DNA from: Bacillus sp. FSL K6-3431 | GTDB taxonomy: Bacteria > Bacillota > Bacilli > Bacillales > Bacillaceae_C | Reading direction: 5' to 3' | DNA: 64,000 bases | Assembly (NCBI RefSeq): GCF_038002605.1 | Contig: NZ_JBBOCT010000001.1 | Location: 1-64,000, forward strand | Shown: one piece after another, positions 54,504 to 62,769 of the stretch | Numbering within the stretch: the stretch's first letter is position 1 | Layout of the letters: each line of letters begins with the position of its first letter | Position numbers and translations under genes: made by a program | Notes under the pieces: generated by a model | Databases searched by the model: none | What the model was told of the DNA's origin: nothing | What the model saw: the letters and a program-made list of their open reading frames with translations, nothing else

Positions 54504-54635
54504 GTGGTTGAGGTAAAAGGGGTGCTTGAAGGACTAGATAGAGAGTGGATGTGGCTAATGCTTGAGGCTAAATATTTAGGAATAGATAAAGAAGAAGTGA
54601 AGAAATTTTTGAAGAAATACGGCGATAAAAACTAA
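54504..54635 (+). CDS. sinI: SinI-like anti-repressor
   Basis: A 43-residue protein. LEGLDREWMWLMLEAKYLGI followed by DKEEVKKFL matches the SinR-binding helical hairpin of SinI (and the related C-terminal half of SinR). It would bind SinR and stop it from repressing matrix genes. The start is a GTG at 54504 behind GGGGGGAAG. It is shorter than B. subtilis SinI (57 residues), lacking the flexible C-terminal tail. A c-di-GMP riboswitch lies 29 bases upstream. It is convergent with sinR, whereas in B. subtilis sinI lies directly upstream of sinR in the same direction. Confidence 0.85.
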   Translation: MVEVKGVLEGLDREWMWLMLEAKYLGIDKEEVKKFLKKYGDKN

Positions 54636-54712
54636 GAATCGTGAAAAACTTTACTTTAATCTTCACTCTTTATTAGAAAAGTTAATAATTTGAACGAAAG
54701 TGCTATAAATAA

Positions 54713-54756
54713 AAAACGTTCTATGACCTTAATAAGTCATTAAACGTTTTATTTTT
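54713..54756. terminator. Bidirectional terminator between sinI and sinR
   Basis: Stem AAAACGTT..ATGAC with GTCAT..AACGTTTT, followed by TATTTTTATTTTT on the plus strand; A-rich sequence lies before it, giving Ts on the other strand. It separates the convergent sinI and sinR. Confidence 0.8.
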
Positions 54757-54760
54757 ATTT

Positions 54761-55090
54761 TTATTTATTTTTAATTTTCCATTTGTTAAATTCGAGAAAT
54801 TCACGGAATTCTTGTTTCGATACCCCGGAATCCATTGCTTCACGGACAAGCGATTCCCAATCCTGATCTAAATGTCCAAAATGAGCACTATCAGTGTCAC
54901 CATGTAGCAAGTTATTTACAGGAATGTCCAATACTGCTGAAATTTTTTCAAGGAATTGTATGGAGGGATTTGTTTGGATGTTTCGTTCTATAGAACTCAA
55001 ATAAGATTTCGCCACTCCAGCTTTTTCAGCTAATTCTGATAATGACATATTTTTTTGCTTTCGATATTTTTGTATTCGTTCGCCAATCAT
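54761..55090 (-). CDS. sinR: SinR master regulator of biofilm formation
   Basis: A 109-residue DNA-binding repressor. The helix-turn-helix SLSELAEKAGVAKSYLSSIE (residues 16-35) and QTNPSIQFLEKISAVLD are nearly identical to B. subtilis SinR. The C-terminal SinI-binding/tetramerisation domain is LDQDWESLVREAMDSGVSKQEFREFLEF. The open frame begins five codons earlier (55105), but MIGERIQKYRK is the family start. It is the likely ligand of the GTTCTTT palindromes at 13.9, 23.3 and 47.7 kb. Confidence 0.93.
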   Translation of the reverse strand: MIGERIQKYRKQKNMSLSELAEKAGVAKSYLSSIERNIQTNPSIQFLEKISAVLDIPVNNLLHGDTDSAHFGHLDQDWESLVREAMDSGVSKQEFREFLEFNKWKIKNK

Positions 55091-55211
55091 GTGAAATTTC
55101 ACCATCCTTACAGCGAATTATAACATATAACGAAGAATTGTTTCATATTTAGAACAAAACTTATTATTTATACTGTACTGGTAGTAAAAATAATCAGAAT
55201 TTGAACATGAT

Positions 55212-56138
55212 TCACAGGTGTTCTGTATATGTTTTCGATTTTGTAATCATCTTTAAAAAGGCCAATTCCTCATTTGTAAGTGGTGACGCACACACGGCTC
55301 GTGCATTATCCTGTAATTGTTCTACAGAACTAGCCCCAGTCACAACAGCTGCAACAGCTTCGTTCGCCAAATTAAATTGTAATGCAATCTCATTTAATGT
55401 TCGTGGGCCCATGCGCATTTTTTCTTTAATACTTTTTAATAAATCTTTAATATCTAAACTTGAATAATCAAGATACTTTTGTTCAGGAAAATTGTCAGTA
55501 TCAATCATTTCGAGCATTTTGTCACTTAATATGCCTCTTGCAACAGAACCTCTTGTGACAGCACTAATATTATTTTCTTTCAATAAACCCAATATTTTTT
55601 CGGGTCTGCGGTCAAGCAAGCTATATTGTATCATAACACTAATAATTGAAGAATCTTTAACGAACTTATGAATGACGTTAGGACGGATAGAAGAAATACC
55701 ATAATGTTTAATTAGTCCTTCTGTGCGCAGTTCTTCAAACGCCTCTATTGTATCCTCAAACGGATCGTCAATTGTTCCTCCGTGAAGTTGATATAGATCA
55801 ATATAATCAGTGTTAAGGCGATGGAGACTATCCTTGACGGCTTTTTTTATGTAAGCTTTGGAAGGGTCCCATTCCCAGCCATTCTTCTCTTTCCCCCAGC
55901 GGTTGCCTACCTTCGTAGCGATTATTACTTGATCCCGTTTTTGCGAAAGTGTATGCCCAATTATTTTTTCGTTCACGCCATAATCATATAAATCGGCTGT
56001 ATCAAAATAATTAACGCCTTCATCTATTGCAGCCTCGATTATTTTAACCGCTTTTTTTTCGTCCGTACCAAGTGACATGCAGCCAAGTCCCAATGTTGAA
56101 ACTTCTAAATCCGAGTGACCAAGTTTTCTCTTTTCCAC
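55212..56138 (-). CDS. yqkF: Aldo/keto reductase (YqkF-like)
   Basis: NAD(P)H-dependent oxidoreductase with a TIM-barrel fold, substrate unknown. The 308 residues begin EKRKLGHSDLEVSTLGLGCMSLG. The catalytic set is visible: Asp/Tyr in YFDTADLYDYG, Lys in IIATKVGNRWG and His in LYQLHGGTIDD; ITGASSVEQLQDN is the cofactor phosphate loop (VTGASS here). The start is a GTG at 56138 spaced from AAAGGTG; an ATG at 56156 lies upstream in the same frame. It holds the yqkF position and resumes B. subtilis gene order after the accessory block. Confidence 0.88.
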   Translation of the reverse strand: MEKRKLGHSDLEVSTLGLGCMSLGTDEKKAVKIIEAAIDEGVNYFDTADLYDYGVNEKIIGHTLSQKRDQVIIATKVGNRWGKEKNGWEWDPSKAYIKKAVKDSLHRLNTDYIDLYQLHGGTIDDPFEDTIEAFEELRTEGLIKHYGISSIRPNVIHKFVKDSSIISVMIQYSLLDRRPEKILGLLKENNISAVTRGSVARGILSDKMLEMIDTDNFPEQKYLDYSSLDIKDLLKSIKEKMRMGPRTLNEIALQFNLANEAVAAVVTGASSVEQLQDNARAVCASPLTNEELAFLKMITKSKTYTEHL

Positions 56139-56216
56139 ACCATCACACCTTTCCATACTTTGTCTCTATATTAACGGAAAACAAGAATTAATCCAAAGTT
56201 AATGTTTAAATGCGTG

Positions 56217-56413
56217 TTGAAAAAGGTGCCAAAATTGAAACCAGAAGTTCGAGGTGAGAAGGTTTTGAGGGTCGGGTTTGCACACGATTTGCTGACCTCT
56301 GTGTTGCTCACAGGACGTGAGCGATCTTAACAGAGGTTCCTTTTCTTAGTAAAAGAACCTAATTGCCAACGTAGTAATTCTATTCTCCGTTTATCATTTG
56401 GTGACTCTTTGAA
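56217..56413 (+). repeat. MITE-like dispersed repeat (copy C)
   Basis: Bounded by TTGAAAAAGGTGCC at 56217 and GTGACTCTTTGAA ending at 56413. It contains the nested AGGAC-loop hairpin at 56295-56337 (ACCTCTGT/ACAGAGGT, GCTCAC/GTGAGC) and the trailer CCTAATTGCCAACG...CCGTTTATCATTTGG. It is in inverted orientation to the copy at 59159-59439, so nudF-yqxK-spoIIM lie between inverted repeats. Confidence 0.75.
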
Positions 56414-56486
56414 CATCCTATTTAAACATCTGTATGATAAAATATATGATTATTGGGAATACATTCAATAAGGGAGCGGAAGATGA

Positions 56487-57038
56487 ATGAAAAAATTTGA
56501 AGAAAAAACAATAAGTACAAAAGAAATTTTCAAAGGTAAAATCATCAGTTTACAAGTAGATGAAGTGGAACTTCCAGACGGAAATATTGCTAAACGTGAA
56601 ATTGTAAAACATCCTGGAGCAGTTGCAGTTATTGCATTAACAGCAGAAAATAAGATCGTCATGGTAGAGCAATATCGCAAACCACTAGAACGTTCACTAC
56701 TTGAAATCCCTGCGGGAAAGCTTGAGCCTGGAGAAAATCCTGAGTTATCAGCGGTACGTGAACTAGAAGAAGAGACAGGCTATGGAGCGGGAAAACTCGA
56801 TCATCTCATTTCCTTTTATACTTCTCCAGGTTTTGCAGATGAATTGATTCATCTATATATTGCTACTGATTTACATAAGGTAGAAAATCCACTGAGTGGG
56901 GATGAAGATGAGTTTGTTGATCTACAAGAAATTACATTAGAACAGGCGGTAAAATTTGTGAATGAAAAGTATATTTATGATGCTAAAACAGCGTATGCTG
57001 TTCTTTATTTACAACTAAAAATGGGTATGCATGTGTAA
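56487..57038 (+). CDS. nudF: ADP-ribose pyrophosphatase (Nudix hydrolase)
   Basis: Hydrolyses ADP-ribose to AMP and ribose-5-phosphate. The 183 residues contain the Nudix box GKLEPGENPELSAVRELEEETGYG at about residues 76-99, with the REL-x-EE metal-binding glutamates, and the upstream VEQYRKP segment typical of ADP-ribose pyrophosphatases. The start at 56487 follows GGAAG; an ATG four bases earlier is out of frame. It overlaps yqxK by one base. Confidence 0.93.
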   Translation: MKKFEEKTISTKEIFKGKIISLQVDEVELPDGNIAKREIVKHPGAVAVIALTAENKIVMVEQYRKPLERSLLEIPAGKLEPGENPELSAVRELEEETGYGAGKLDHLISFYTSPGFADELIHLYIATDLHKVENPLSGDEDEFVDLQEITLEQAVKFVNEKYIYDAKTAYAVLYLQLKMGMHV

Positions 57039-58201
57039 TGACAGCTTATTTCGCGGATCTCCATGTTCACATTGGAAGGACATTTAATAATAAACCGGTA
57101 AAAATTACAGCTGCCCGCAATCTTACATTAACGAATATTTTAAAAACAGCCAAGTTTCCAAAGGGGTTAGATCTAATCGGTGTTATTGATTGTCATTCGC
57201 CAGAAGTGATTATGGAGATGGTAGGGCTTTTAGAAAGCGGAGAACTTGTGGAGATGGAGGGCGGTGGTTTTCGATTTGAAAATGAAGTGACCCTCATACC
57301 TGGATGCGAAATAGAAGTATATGATCACCGTTGTAACGGGCCGATCCATGTTTTAGCATATTTTCCGGGCCTGACATCTCTAAAAGCCTTTTCTGAATGG
57401 CTGTCCAAGCGTGTGACGAATAATCAACTAAGTACACAAAGAATGTATGAAGATGCCAAAGTATTGCAAGAAAAGGTGAAAATGCTTGGTGGTTTATTTA
57501 TACCTGCTCATATATTTACACCCTTTAAGAGCTTATTTGGGAAAGGTGTTATCCAATCTCTTACTGAAGTTTTGAACCCTAAACTAATAGATGCAGTAGA
57601 GCTTGGTCTCAGCTCTAATACAGATATGGCGGATAAGATACCAGAATTACATCAGTATACATTTGTTTCTAATTCTGATGCTCATTCTTTAGCGAAAATT
57701 GCTAGAGAGTATCAGAAAATACAACTGGATTCACCTACTTTTCAATCATTGGCACGAGCGTTACAAAATGAAAATGGCAACTATATTGAAACGAATTACG
57801 GGCTTGATCCATTTTTAGGGAAATATTATCGAACAGCATGCGCTAAATGTTTTATGCTTAAGGATTCGGATGTTTGCAAAAATTGCGGATTAGATAAATT
57901 TACGAAAGGCGTATCTGAACGAATTCAAGAATTAGCGAAAGTAGCTGCAAACGATTTGCCCAAAAGACCACCGTACATTCATCAAGTGCCATTAGATTTT
58001 ATACCGGGGCTTGGACCAAAGACTCTGGAAAAACTTTTTGATCATTTCGGAACGGAAATGAATATTTTACATCACGTCAGTGAGAAGGCTTTAATGGATA
58101 CAGTAAATCCGGAATTGGCTAAGATGATAAGTAAAGCTCGTTCTGGTATTCTCCAAATCTCTGCTGGTGGTGGAGGGAAATATGGTAAGGTAAAGCGGTA
58201 A
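57038..58201 (+). CDS. yqxK: Endonuclease Q-family protein YqxK (PHP domain)
   Basis: The 387 residues comprise a PHP-type metal-binding domain (ADLHVHIGRTFNN at the N-terminus, VIDCHSPEV, IPAHIFTPF, SNSDAHSLAK), a four-Cys zinc motif (CAKCFMLKDSDVCKNCG) and a C-terminal helix-hairpin-helix (IPGLGPKTLEKLFDHFG). Archaeal relatives cut DNA at deaminated bases, so a DNA-repair role is inferred. Translationally coupled to nudF. Confidence 0.87.
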   Translation: MTAYFADLHVHIGRTFNNKPVKITAARNLTLTNILKTAKFPKGLDLIGVIDCHSPEVIMEMVGLLESGELVEMEGGGFRFENEVTLIPGCEIEVYDHRCNGPIHVLAYFPGLTSLKAFSEWLSKRVTNNQLSTQRMYEDAKVLQEKVKMLGGLFIPAHIFTPFKSLFGKGVIQSLTEVLNPKLIDAVELGLSSNTDMADKIPELHQYTFVSNSDAHSLAKIAREYQKIQLDSPTFQSLARALQNENGNYIETNYGLDPFLGKYYRTACAKCFMLKDSDVCKNCGLDKFTKGVSERIQELAKVAANDLPKRPPYIHQVPLDFIPGLGPKTLEKLFDHFGTEMNILHHVSEKALMDTVNPELAKMISKARSGILQISAGGGGKYGKVKR

Positions 58202-58290
58202 GTTTCTAAGGAATGCACTGTTTGCTATAGATTGTGGACAATGTAAATTTAAAATAGTCCTTAGGTTTAAGATAGATTGTTATTGCACTA

Positions 58291-58353
58291 AAAAACTGCC
58301 TAGGGGCCATAATGTGGCCAATCCCATTGTCTCCACTCGGACGAGGCTTTTTT
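58291..58353 (+). terminator. Probable terminator after yqxK
   Basis: AAAAACTGCCT pairs with the distal AGGCTTTTTT, with an inner GGCCAT/ATGTGGCC stem. It sits in the gap of 282 bases before spoIIM. The remainder of the gap shows only AT-rich sequence and the spoIIM ribosome-binding site. Confidence 0.5.
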
Positions 58354-58483
58354 GGATGTAGATCAGGTTAGTAGTGTATACCCTTTAGGAGCTCCCTATC
58401 GCGAGCTTTCGTATTTGTTTCTGTCATATCTCTTGCTTGTCCCACATAACATGTAATAATCGCTGAACAGGGGGAAGTAAAAG

Positions 58484-59131
58484 ATGCGCAATCGACTCTC
58501 TTCTAATATTATTACTAACCATATCCGGGACTATTCTTCTATCTATGCATTTATTATGGTGTTATTTTTAATGGGGATTATCTTTGGAGCAATACTTGTA
58601 AATAGTTTATCGGCTCCTCAAAAAGATGATCTGTTTTATTATTTAAACCAATACTTTTCTAAGGTAGCGGATGGTAAGACTGTCCCTTCAGAGGAATTGT
58701 TTAAACTAAGTTTATTGCATAATATTAAATTTACCGTACTGATGTGGGTATTAGGTATATCGATAATTGGATTTCCACTTATCTTTATATTAATATTTAT
58801 TAAAGGTATTGTGGTCGGTTTTTCGGTCGGATTCCTCGTGAATCAAATGGGGTGGAATGGACTACTTCTATCATTTGTATCACTGCTCCCACAAAATCTA
58901 TTAATCATACCAGTAATTATGTTTATTGGTGCATGCTCTATTGGTCTATCAATAACGCTCATTAAAAAAATATTTTTCAGGAAAAACCTAACATTCCAAC
59001 TTGCTCCTGTTTTCTCTAAATATATCTTGGTTTATATTACAGCGGTAGCAGTTTTAGTTGTTGCGGCATGCATTGAAGCATATATCGCGCCAGTTCTTAT
59101 GAAATCGATCATCCTTTCTTTTAGCAAATGA
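58484..59131 (+). CDS. spoIIM: Stage II sporulation protein M
   Basis: A 215-residue membrane protein of the SpoIIDMP engulfment machinery, acting in the mother cell membrane to recruit SpoIID/SpoIIP. It has about five hydrophobic segments, including YAFIMVLFLMGIIFGAILV near the N-terminus and the family signature IFIKGIVVGFSVGFLVNQMG. ATG behind AGGGGGAAG. Shows the organism is a spore former. Confidence 0.93.
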   Translation: MRNRLSSNIITNHIRDYSSIYAFIMVLFLMGIIFGAILVNSLSAPQKDDLFYYLNQYFSKVADGKTVPSEELFKLSLLHNIKFTVLMWVLGISIIGFPLIFILIFIKGIVVGFSVGFLVNQMGWNGLLLSFVSLLPQNLLIIPVIMFIGACSIGLSITLIKKIFFRKNLTFQLAPVFSKYILVYITAVAVLVVAACIEAYIAPVLMKSIILSFSK

Positions 59132-59158
59132 TGCTGAAATTAATGCTTAATAGAGGAA

Positions 59159-59439
59159 GTTCAAAAAGTCATCAAATGATAAACGGCGAATTTCTTCGTT
59201 GCGGATTAGGTGCTTCTACTAAGGAAAAGGATCCTCTGTTAAGATCGCTAAAGTCCTGTGAGCAACACAGAGGTCAGCACGTCGTGTGCAAGTCCGGTTC
59301 TCACAGCTATAGGAAGGATCTTCTGTTAAGTTCGCTCACGTCCTATGAGCAACACAGAAGTCAGCACATCCTGTGCAAGTCAGATCCTCAAAACCTTCTC
59401 GCCTCGAACTTCTTGTTTCTAATTTGGCACTTTTTTGAA
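59159..59439 (-). repeat. MITE-like dispersed repeat with two hairpin units (copies D and E)
   Basis: Bounded by TTCAAAAAGTC and GCACTTTTTTGAA. It is inverted relative to copy C and contains two hairpin cores: D at 59233-59274 (loop AGGAC, inner stem partly broken) and E at 59320-59360 (outer stem CTTCTGT/ACAGAAG, a compensated C-G to T-A change from the others). A 113-codon open frame across it is spurious. Confidence 0.75.
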
Positions 59440-59499
59440 CACGCACTAATAGCCTTTCGATTACAATAATTATAACTTCCTATTTATAATCATTTTAGT

Positions 59500-59527
59500 T
59501 TGATTATGCCCTTGCATCTGCTATAAT
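59500..59527 (+). promoter_or_regulatory. Predicted sigma-A promoter of fur
   Basis: TTGATT (59500-59505), 16-base spacer, TATAAT (59522-59527), 38 bases before the fur ATG. Confidence 0.7.
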
Positions 59528-59564
59528 GTAGTGGATAGTGGCGGGCGAGGGAGGATACATACGT

Positions 59565-60035
59565 ATGGAAAGTCGCATTGATCGAATAAAGAAACAACTA
59601 CATTCTGCAAGCTATAAGCTTACTCCCCAGCGTGAAGCCACGGTTCGGGTGTTGCTTGAAAATGAAGAGGATCACTTAAGTGCGGAAGATGTATACCTAT
59701 TAGTTAAAGAAAAGTCGCCAGAGATTGGTTTAGCAACAGTCTATCGGACATTAGAACTTTTAACTGAATTAAAGGTAGTTGATAAAATTAATTTTGGTGA
59801 TGGTGTATCTCGATATGATCTTCGTCAGGAAGGTGCCGCACATTTTCATCATCATTTAGTTTGTATTGAATGCGGTTCTGTAGATGAAATTAAAGATGAT
59901 TTATTAGGCGATGTCGAAAAAGTCGTAGAGCGTGACTGGAATTTTATAATTAAAGATCATAGGCTAACCTTCCATGGTATTTGTTGGCGATGTCATGATA
60001 AACCCAAAAATAAAAATGAAGAAGATCAAGAATAA
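59565..60035 (+). CDS. fur: Ferric uptake regulator Fur
   Basis: Iron-responsive repressor. The 156 residues have an N-terminal winged helix (SYKLTPQREATVRVLLENEEDHLSAEDVY, GLATVYRTLELLTEL) and a metal-binding C-terminal domain with HFHHHLVCIECG and CWRCH (the CxxC zinc sites). GGGAGG precedes the ATG at 59565; an upstream ATG frame from 59538 adds nine unlikely residues. The position after spoIIM and before yqzK-xerD is as in B. subtilis. Confidence 0.95.
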   Translation: MESRIDRIKKQLHSASYKLTPQREATVRVLLENEEDHLSAEDVYLLVKEKSPEIGLATVYRTLELLTELKVVDKINFGDGVSRYDLRQEGAAHFHHHLVCIECGSVDEIKDDLLGDVEKVVERDWNFIIKDHRLTFHGICWRCHDKPKNKNEEDQE

Positions 60036-60037
60036 AA

Positions 60038-60067
60038 GCCATTCCTCGAAAAAGGAAGGCTTTTTTA
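60038..60067 (+). terminator. Terminator after fur
   Basis: AAGCCATTCCT-loop-AGGAAGGCTT followed by TTTTTT. The next 240 bases have no gene but two further small palindromes: TAGGGGTTT/AAACCCCTA (60082-60100) and GTTTCAG/CTGAAAC (60115-60132). Confidence 0.88.
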
Positions 60068-60318
60068 TCTTGGTCTTTCTTTAGGGGTTTAAAACCCCTA
60101 CCTGATTTCCCGATGTTTCAGTTTGCTGAAACGAGTTCACTTAGGTTCCGCATGTCGTGTTAGTCATTACTTTTTGATACTATTTTAATAAAATCATTCT
60201 ACCGCCACAGGAATGCGCACGATTCTAAAGTTTATCCGTAAATAATTGAATAATATGAGTAGGACTGGGCATATGATGATAACAACTAAACTAGTATGAT
60301 CATAAAGGAATGGTAAAA

Positions 60319-60546
60319 ATGAAAAGAATGGTACAAGTTTTTTTTCAATCGATGCGGCTATTTTTGTTGTTTACAGGATGCACAGTCCTCTTTTATTATG
60401 GTATCATGTGGATAAATCAAGAGTATGAAAATTATCGGCGTTATGATGAGCCGGAAGGAGCTGCAGTAAAGGCTTTTCAGTCAATTGGAAATAAAGAAAA
60501 TGGCTGGTTTGATCGTTTACTGCTTTTTTACCGAAATGGGGAGTAG
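60319..60546 (+). CDS. yqzK: YqzK-like small membrane protein (DUF4227)
   Basis: A 75-residue protein with one N-terminal membrane span (LFLLFTGCTVLFYYGIMWI), then a short hydrophilic tail with YDEPEGAAVKAFQ. AAAGGA is nine bases from the ATG at 60319; the frame also opens at 60310 but too close to the site. It lies between fur and xerD as in B. subtilis, six bases before xerD. Function unknown. Confidence 0.85.
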   Translation: MKRMVQVFFQSMRLFLLFTGCTVLFYYGIMWINQEYENYRRYDEPEGAAVKAFQSIGNKENGWFDRLLLFYRNGE

Positions 60547-60552
60547 TGTTCA

Positions 60553-61446
60553 ATGCATGATCAGTTACAGGATTTTAGTCACTTTATGATTGTGGAAAAA
60601 GGATTGGCTAAAAATACGATTATTTCATATGAACGTGATTTAAAGCATTATCTTCAATATATGCAGCAAGTGGAACAGCTAAAATCCTTCAATGAAGTTT
60701 CGCGTGTTCATATCGTACATTTTTTAGGATATCTAAAAAAACAAGGGAAATCAGCGAAGACGCTTGCACGCCACATCGCATCAATCCGTTCTTTTCATCA
60801 ATTTTTACTTCGGGAGAAAGCTGTGGAACAGGATCCTTCCGTTCATATCGAAACACCGCAATTAGAAAGAAACTTACCAAGGGTACTAAACTTTTCTGAA
60901 GTAGAATCTCTATTAGAAGCACCAAATACAGCAACGCCGATCGGTTTACGTGATCGTGCTATGCTTGAAGTGCTATATGCAACGGGGATGAGGGTCAGTG
61001 AGCTTATTAACCTTGATCTTGATTCTGTTCATTTGACGATGGGATTTATCCGTTGTATTGGTAAAGGAAATAAGGAAAGAATTATTCCGATTGGAACATA
61101 TGCGACTGAGATCATTGAGGCGTATTTGCAGCAATCAAGACCAAAGCTAAGAAGTGCTAAATATAAAACCGAATCTCTTTTTCTTAACCACCATGGAAAT
61201 AGATTAACGAGACAGGGGTATTGGAAGATTATTAAAAAGATTGCAACTGAAATAAAGATAGAAAAGGAATTGACACCTCATACGTTACGTCATTCATTTG
61301 CTACCCATTTGCTTGAAAATGGTGCGGATCTACGAGCAGTGCAAGAAATGTTAGGTCATGCTGATATATCCACAACGCAAATATATACGCATGTAACGAA
61401 AACAAGATTGAAAGATGTGTATACAAAATATCATCCACGTGCTTAA
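60553..61446 (+). CDS. xerD: Site-specific tyrosine recombinase XerD
   Basis: Resolves chromosome dimers at dif together with XerC (CodV in Bacillus). The 297 residues comprise an N-terminal SAM-like DNA-binding domain and a catalytic domain with Arg in ATGMRVSEL, Lys in [21 protein letters not shown] (His-x-x-Arg), [14 protein letters not shown] (His and the nucleophilic Tyr). Chromosomal context (fur-xerD-deoB) identifies it as housekeeping rather than an integrase. Confidence 0.95.
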   Translation: MHDQLQDFSHFMIVEKGLAKNTIISYERDLKHYLQYMQQVEQLKSFNEVSRVHIVHFLGYLKKQGKSAKTLARHIASIRSFHQFLLREKAVEQDPSVHIETPQLERNLPRVLNFSEVESLLEAPNTATPIGLRDRAMLEVLYATGMRVSELINLDLDSVHLTMGFIRCIGKGNKERIIPIGTYATEIIEAYLQQSRPKLRSAKYKTESLFLNHHGNRLTRQGYWKIIKKIATEIKIEKELTPHTLRHSFATHLLENGADLRAVQEMLGHADISTTQIYTHVTKTRLKDVYTKYHPRA

Positions 61447-61488
61447 GTACAAGCATTGATCCACATCAATAGGAATAAAGGTAAATAT

Positions 61489-61510
61489 AACCGCAAGCTG
61501 CGGTTTTTTT
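61489..61510 (+). terminator. Terminator after xerD
   Basis: AACCGCA-AGC-TGCGGTT followed by TTTTT, 43 bases after the xerD stop. Confidence 0.92.
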
Positions 61511-61570
61511 CTATGATAGGGATGGGTATGATAATAGATAGACGATCTTATTCAAGTAGGAGGCATTTTA

Positions 61571-62764
61571 ATGCAAGATACAACTTTTAAAAGAATTCAT
61601 TTAATCGTACTTGATTCGGTAGGTATAGGGGAGGCACCAGACGCTGAAAGCTTTGGTGATCTAGGTGCAGATACACTAGGGCATATTGCTGAAAAAATGA
61701 ATGGATTAACTATGCCGAATATAGGTGAATTAGGCCTTTCAAATATTAGGGAAATCAAAGGAATTGAGAAAGCGGAACACCCACTTGCTTATTATACGAA
61801 AATGCAGGAAGCCTCCAATGGTAAAGATACAATGACTGGTCATTGGGAATTGATGGGCCTTATCACAAGTCAACCGTTTAAAGTATTTCCAGAAGGATTT
61901 CCAAACGAACTTATTAAACAACTTGAAGAAGCATCGGGCCGCTCTATTATTGGGAATATTCCCGCAAGTGGGACAGAAATTCTTGACAAGCTTGGCGAAG
62001 AGCATATGAAAACGGGTGCATTAATTGTCTATACTTCCGCTGATTCTGTATTACAAATAGCTGCGCACGAAGATATAGTACCGATTGAAGAGTTATATCA
62101 AATATGCGAGCAGGCCAGGGAATTGACAATGGCTGAAGAATATAAAGTAGGACGAGTCATAGCAAGACCGTTTATCGGAACGCCAGCCAATTTTACACGG
62201 ACTGCAAATCGTCATGATTATGCGCTTAAACCATTTGATAATACGGTAATGAATGAGTTAATGAATAAGGGCTTAGATGTGATTGCAATTGGTAAAATTC
62301 ATGATATTTATGACGGTGAGGGTATTACGGATTCCGTAAGAACAGTTTCAAATATGGATGGAATGGATAAATGGATCGATATACTGAATAAAGATTTTAC
62401 TGGTCTCAGTTTCATTAATCTAGTTGATTTCGATGCTTTATTTGGACATCGACGGGATCCGATTGGATATGGGAAAGCGTTAGAAGAATTTGATGAACGA
62501 ATGACTGAGTTAATGCCTAAATTACGCAAAGATGATCTCCTGATCATAACAGCAGATCACGGTAATGATCCTATCCATCACGGAACAGATCACACAAGAG
62601 AATATGTACCTTTACTCGTGTACTCGCCAAGCTTTGCTGGAGGTAAAGAGTTGCCGATTCGTAAAACATTTGCCGATGTAGGAGCGACGATTGCGGACAA
62701 TTTTAATATAAAGTGGCAAGGGGCAGGAGAAAGCTTTCTAGAGAATTTAAAGGTTAAGGGGTAG
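61571..62764 (+). CDS. deoB: Phosphopentomutase
   Basis: Interconverts (deoxy)ribose-1-phosphate and -5-phosphate in nucleoside salvage; known as drm in Bacillus. The 397 residues of the alkaline-phosphatase superfamily begin [19 protein letters not shown] with the metal-binding Asp, contain [11 protein letters not shown] with the phosphorylated Thr, and end with the metal-binding ITADHGNDP and [18 protein letters not shown] precedes the ATG. It lies five bases before punA. Confidence 0.96.
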   Translation: MQDTTFKRIHLIVLDSVGIGEAPDAESFGDLGADTLGHIAEKMNGLTMPNIGELGLSNIREIKGIEKAEHPLAYYTKMQEASNGKDTMTGHWELMGLITSQPFKVFPEGFPNELIKQLEEASGRSIIGNIPASGTEILDKLGEEHMKTGALIVYTSADSVLQIAAHEDIVPIEELYQICEQARELTMAEEYKVGRVIARPFIGTPANFTRTANRHDYALKPFDNTVMNELMNKGLDVIAIGKIHDIYDGEGITDSVRTVSNMDGMDKWIDILNKDFTGLSFINLVDFDALFGHRRDPIGYGKALEEFDERMTELMPKLRKDDLLIITADHGNDPIHHGTDHTREYVPLLVYSPSFAGGKELPIRKTFADVGATIADNFNIKWQGAGESFLENLKVKG

Positions 62765-62769
62765 TGTAG

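Noticed and set aside
59233..59360. Two near-identical units resembling a short CRISPR array
   Set aside because: Only two units, each an internally nested hairpin also found singly elsewhere in the window; no regular spacers and no cas genes.
59128..59469. 113-codon open frame after spoIIM
   Set aside because: It lies almost entirely in the MITE-like repeat, reads the hairpin units as repeated peptides, has no ribosome-binding site and matches no family.
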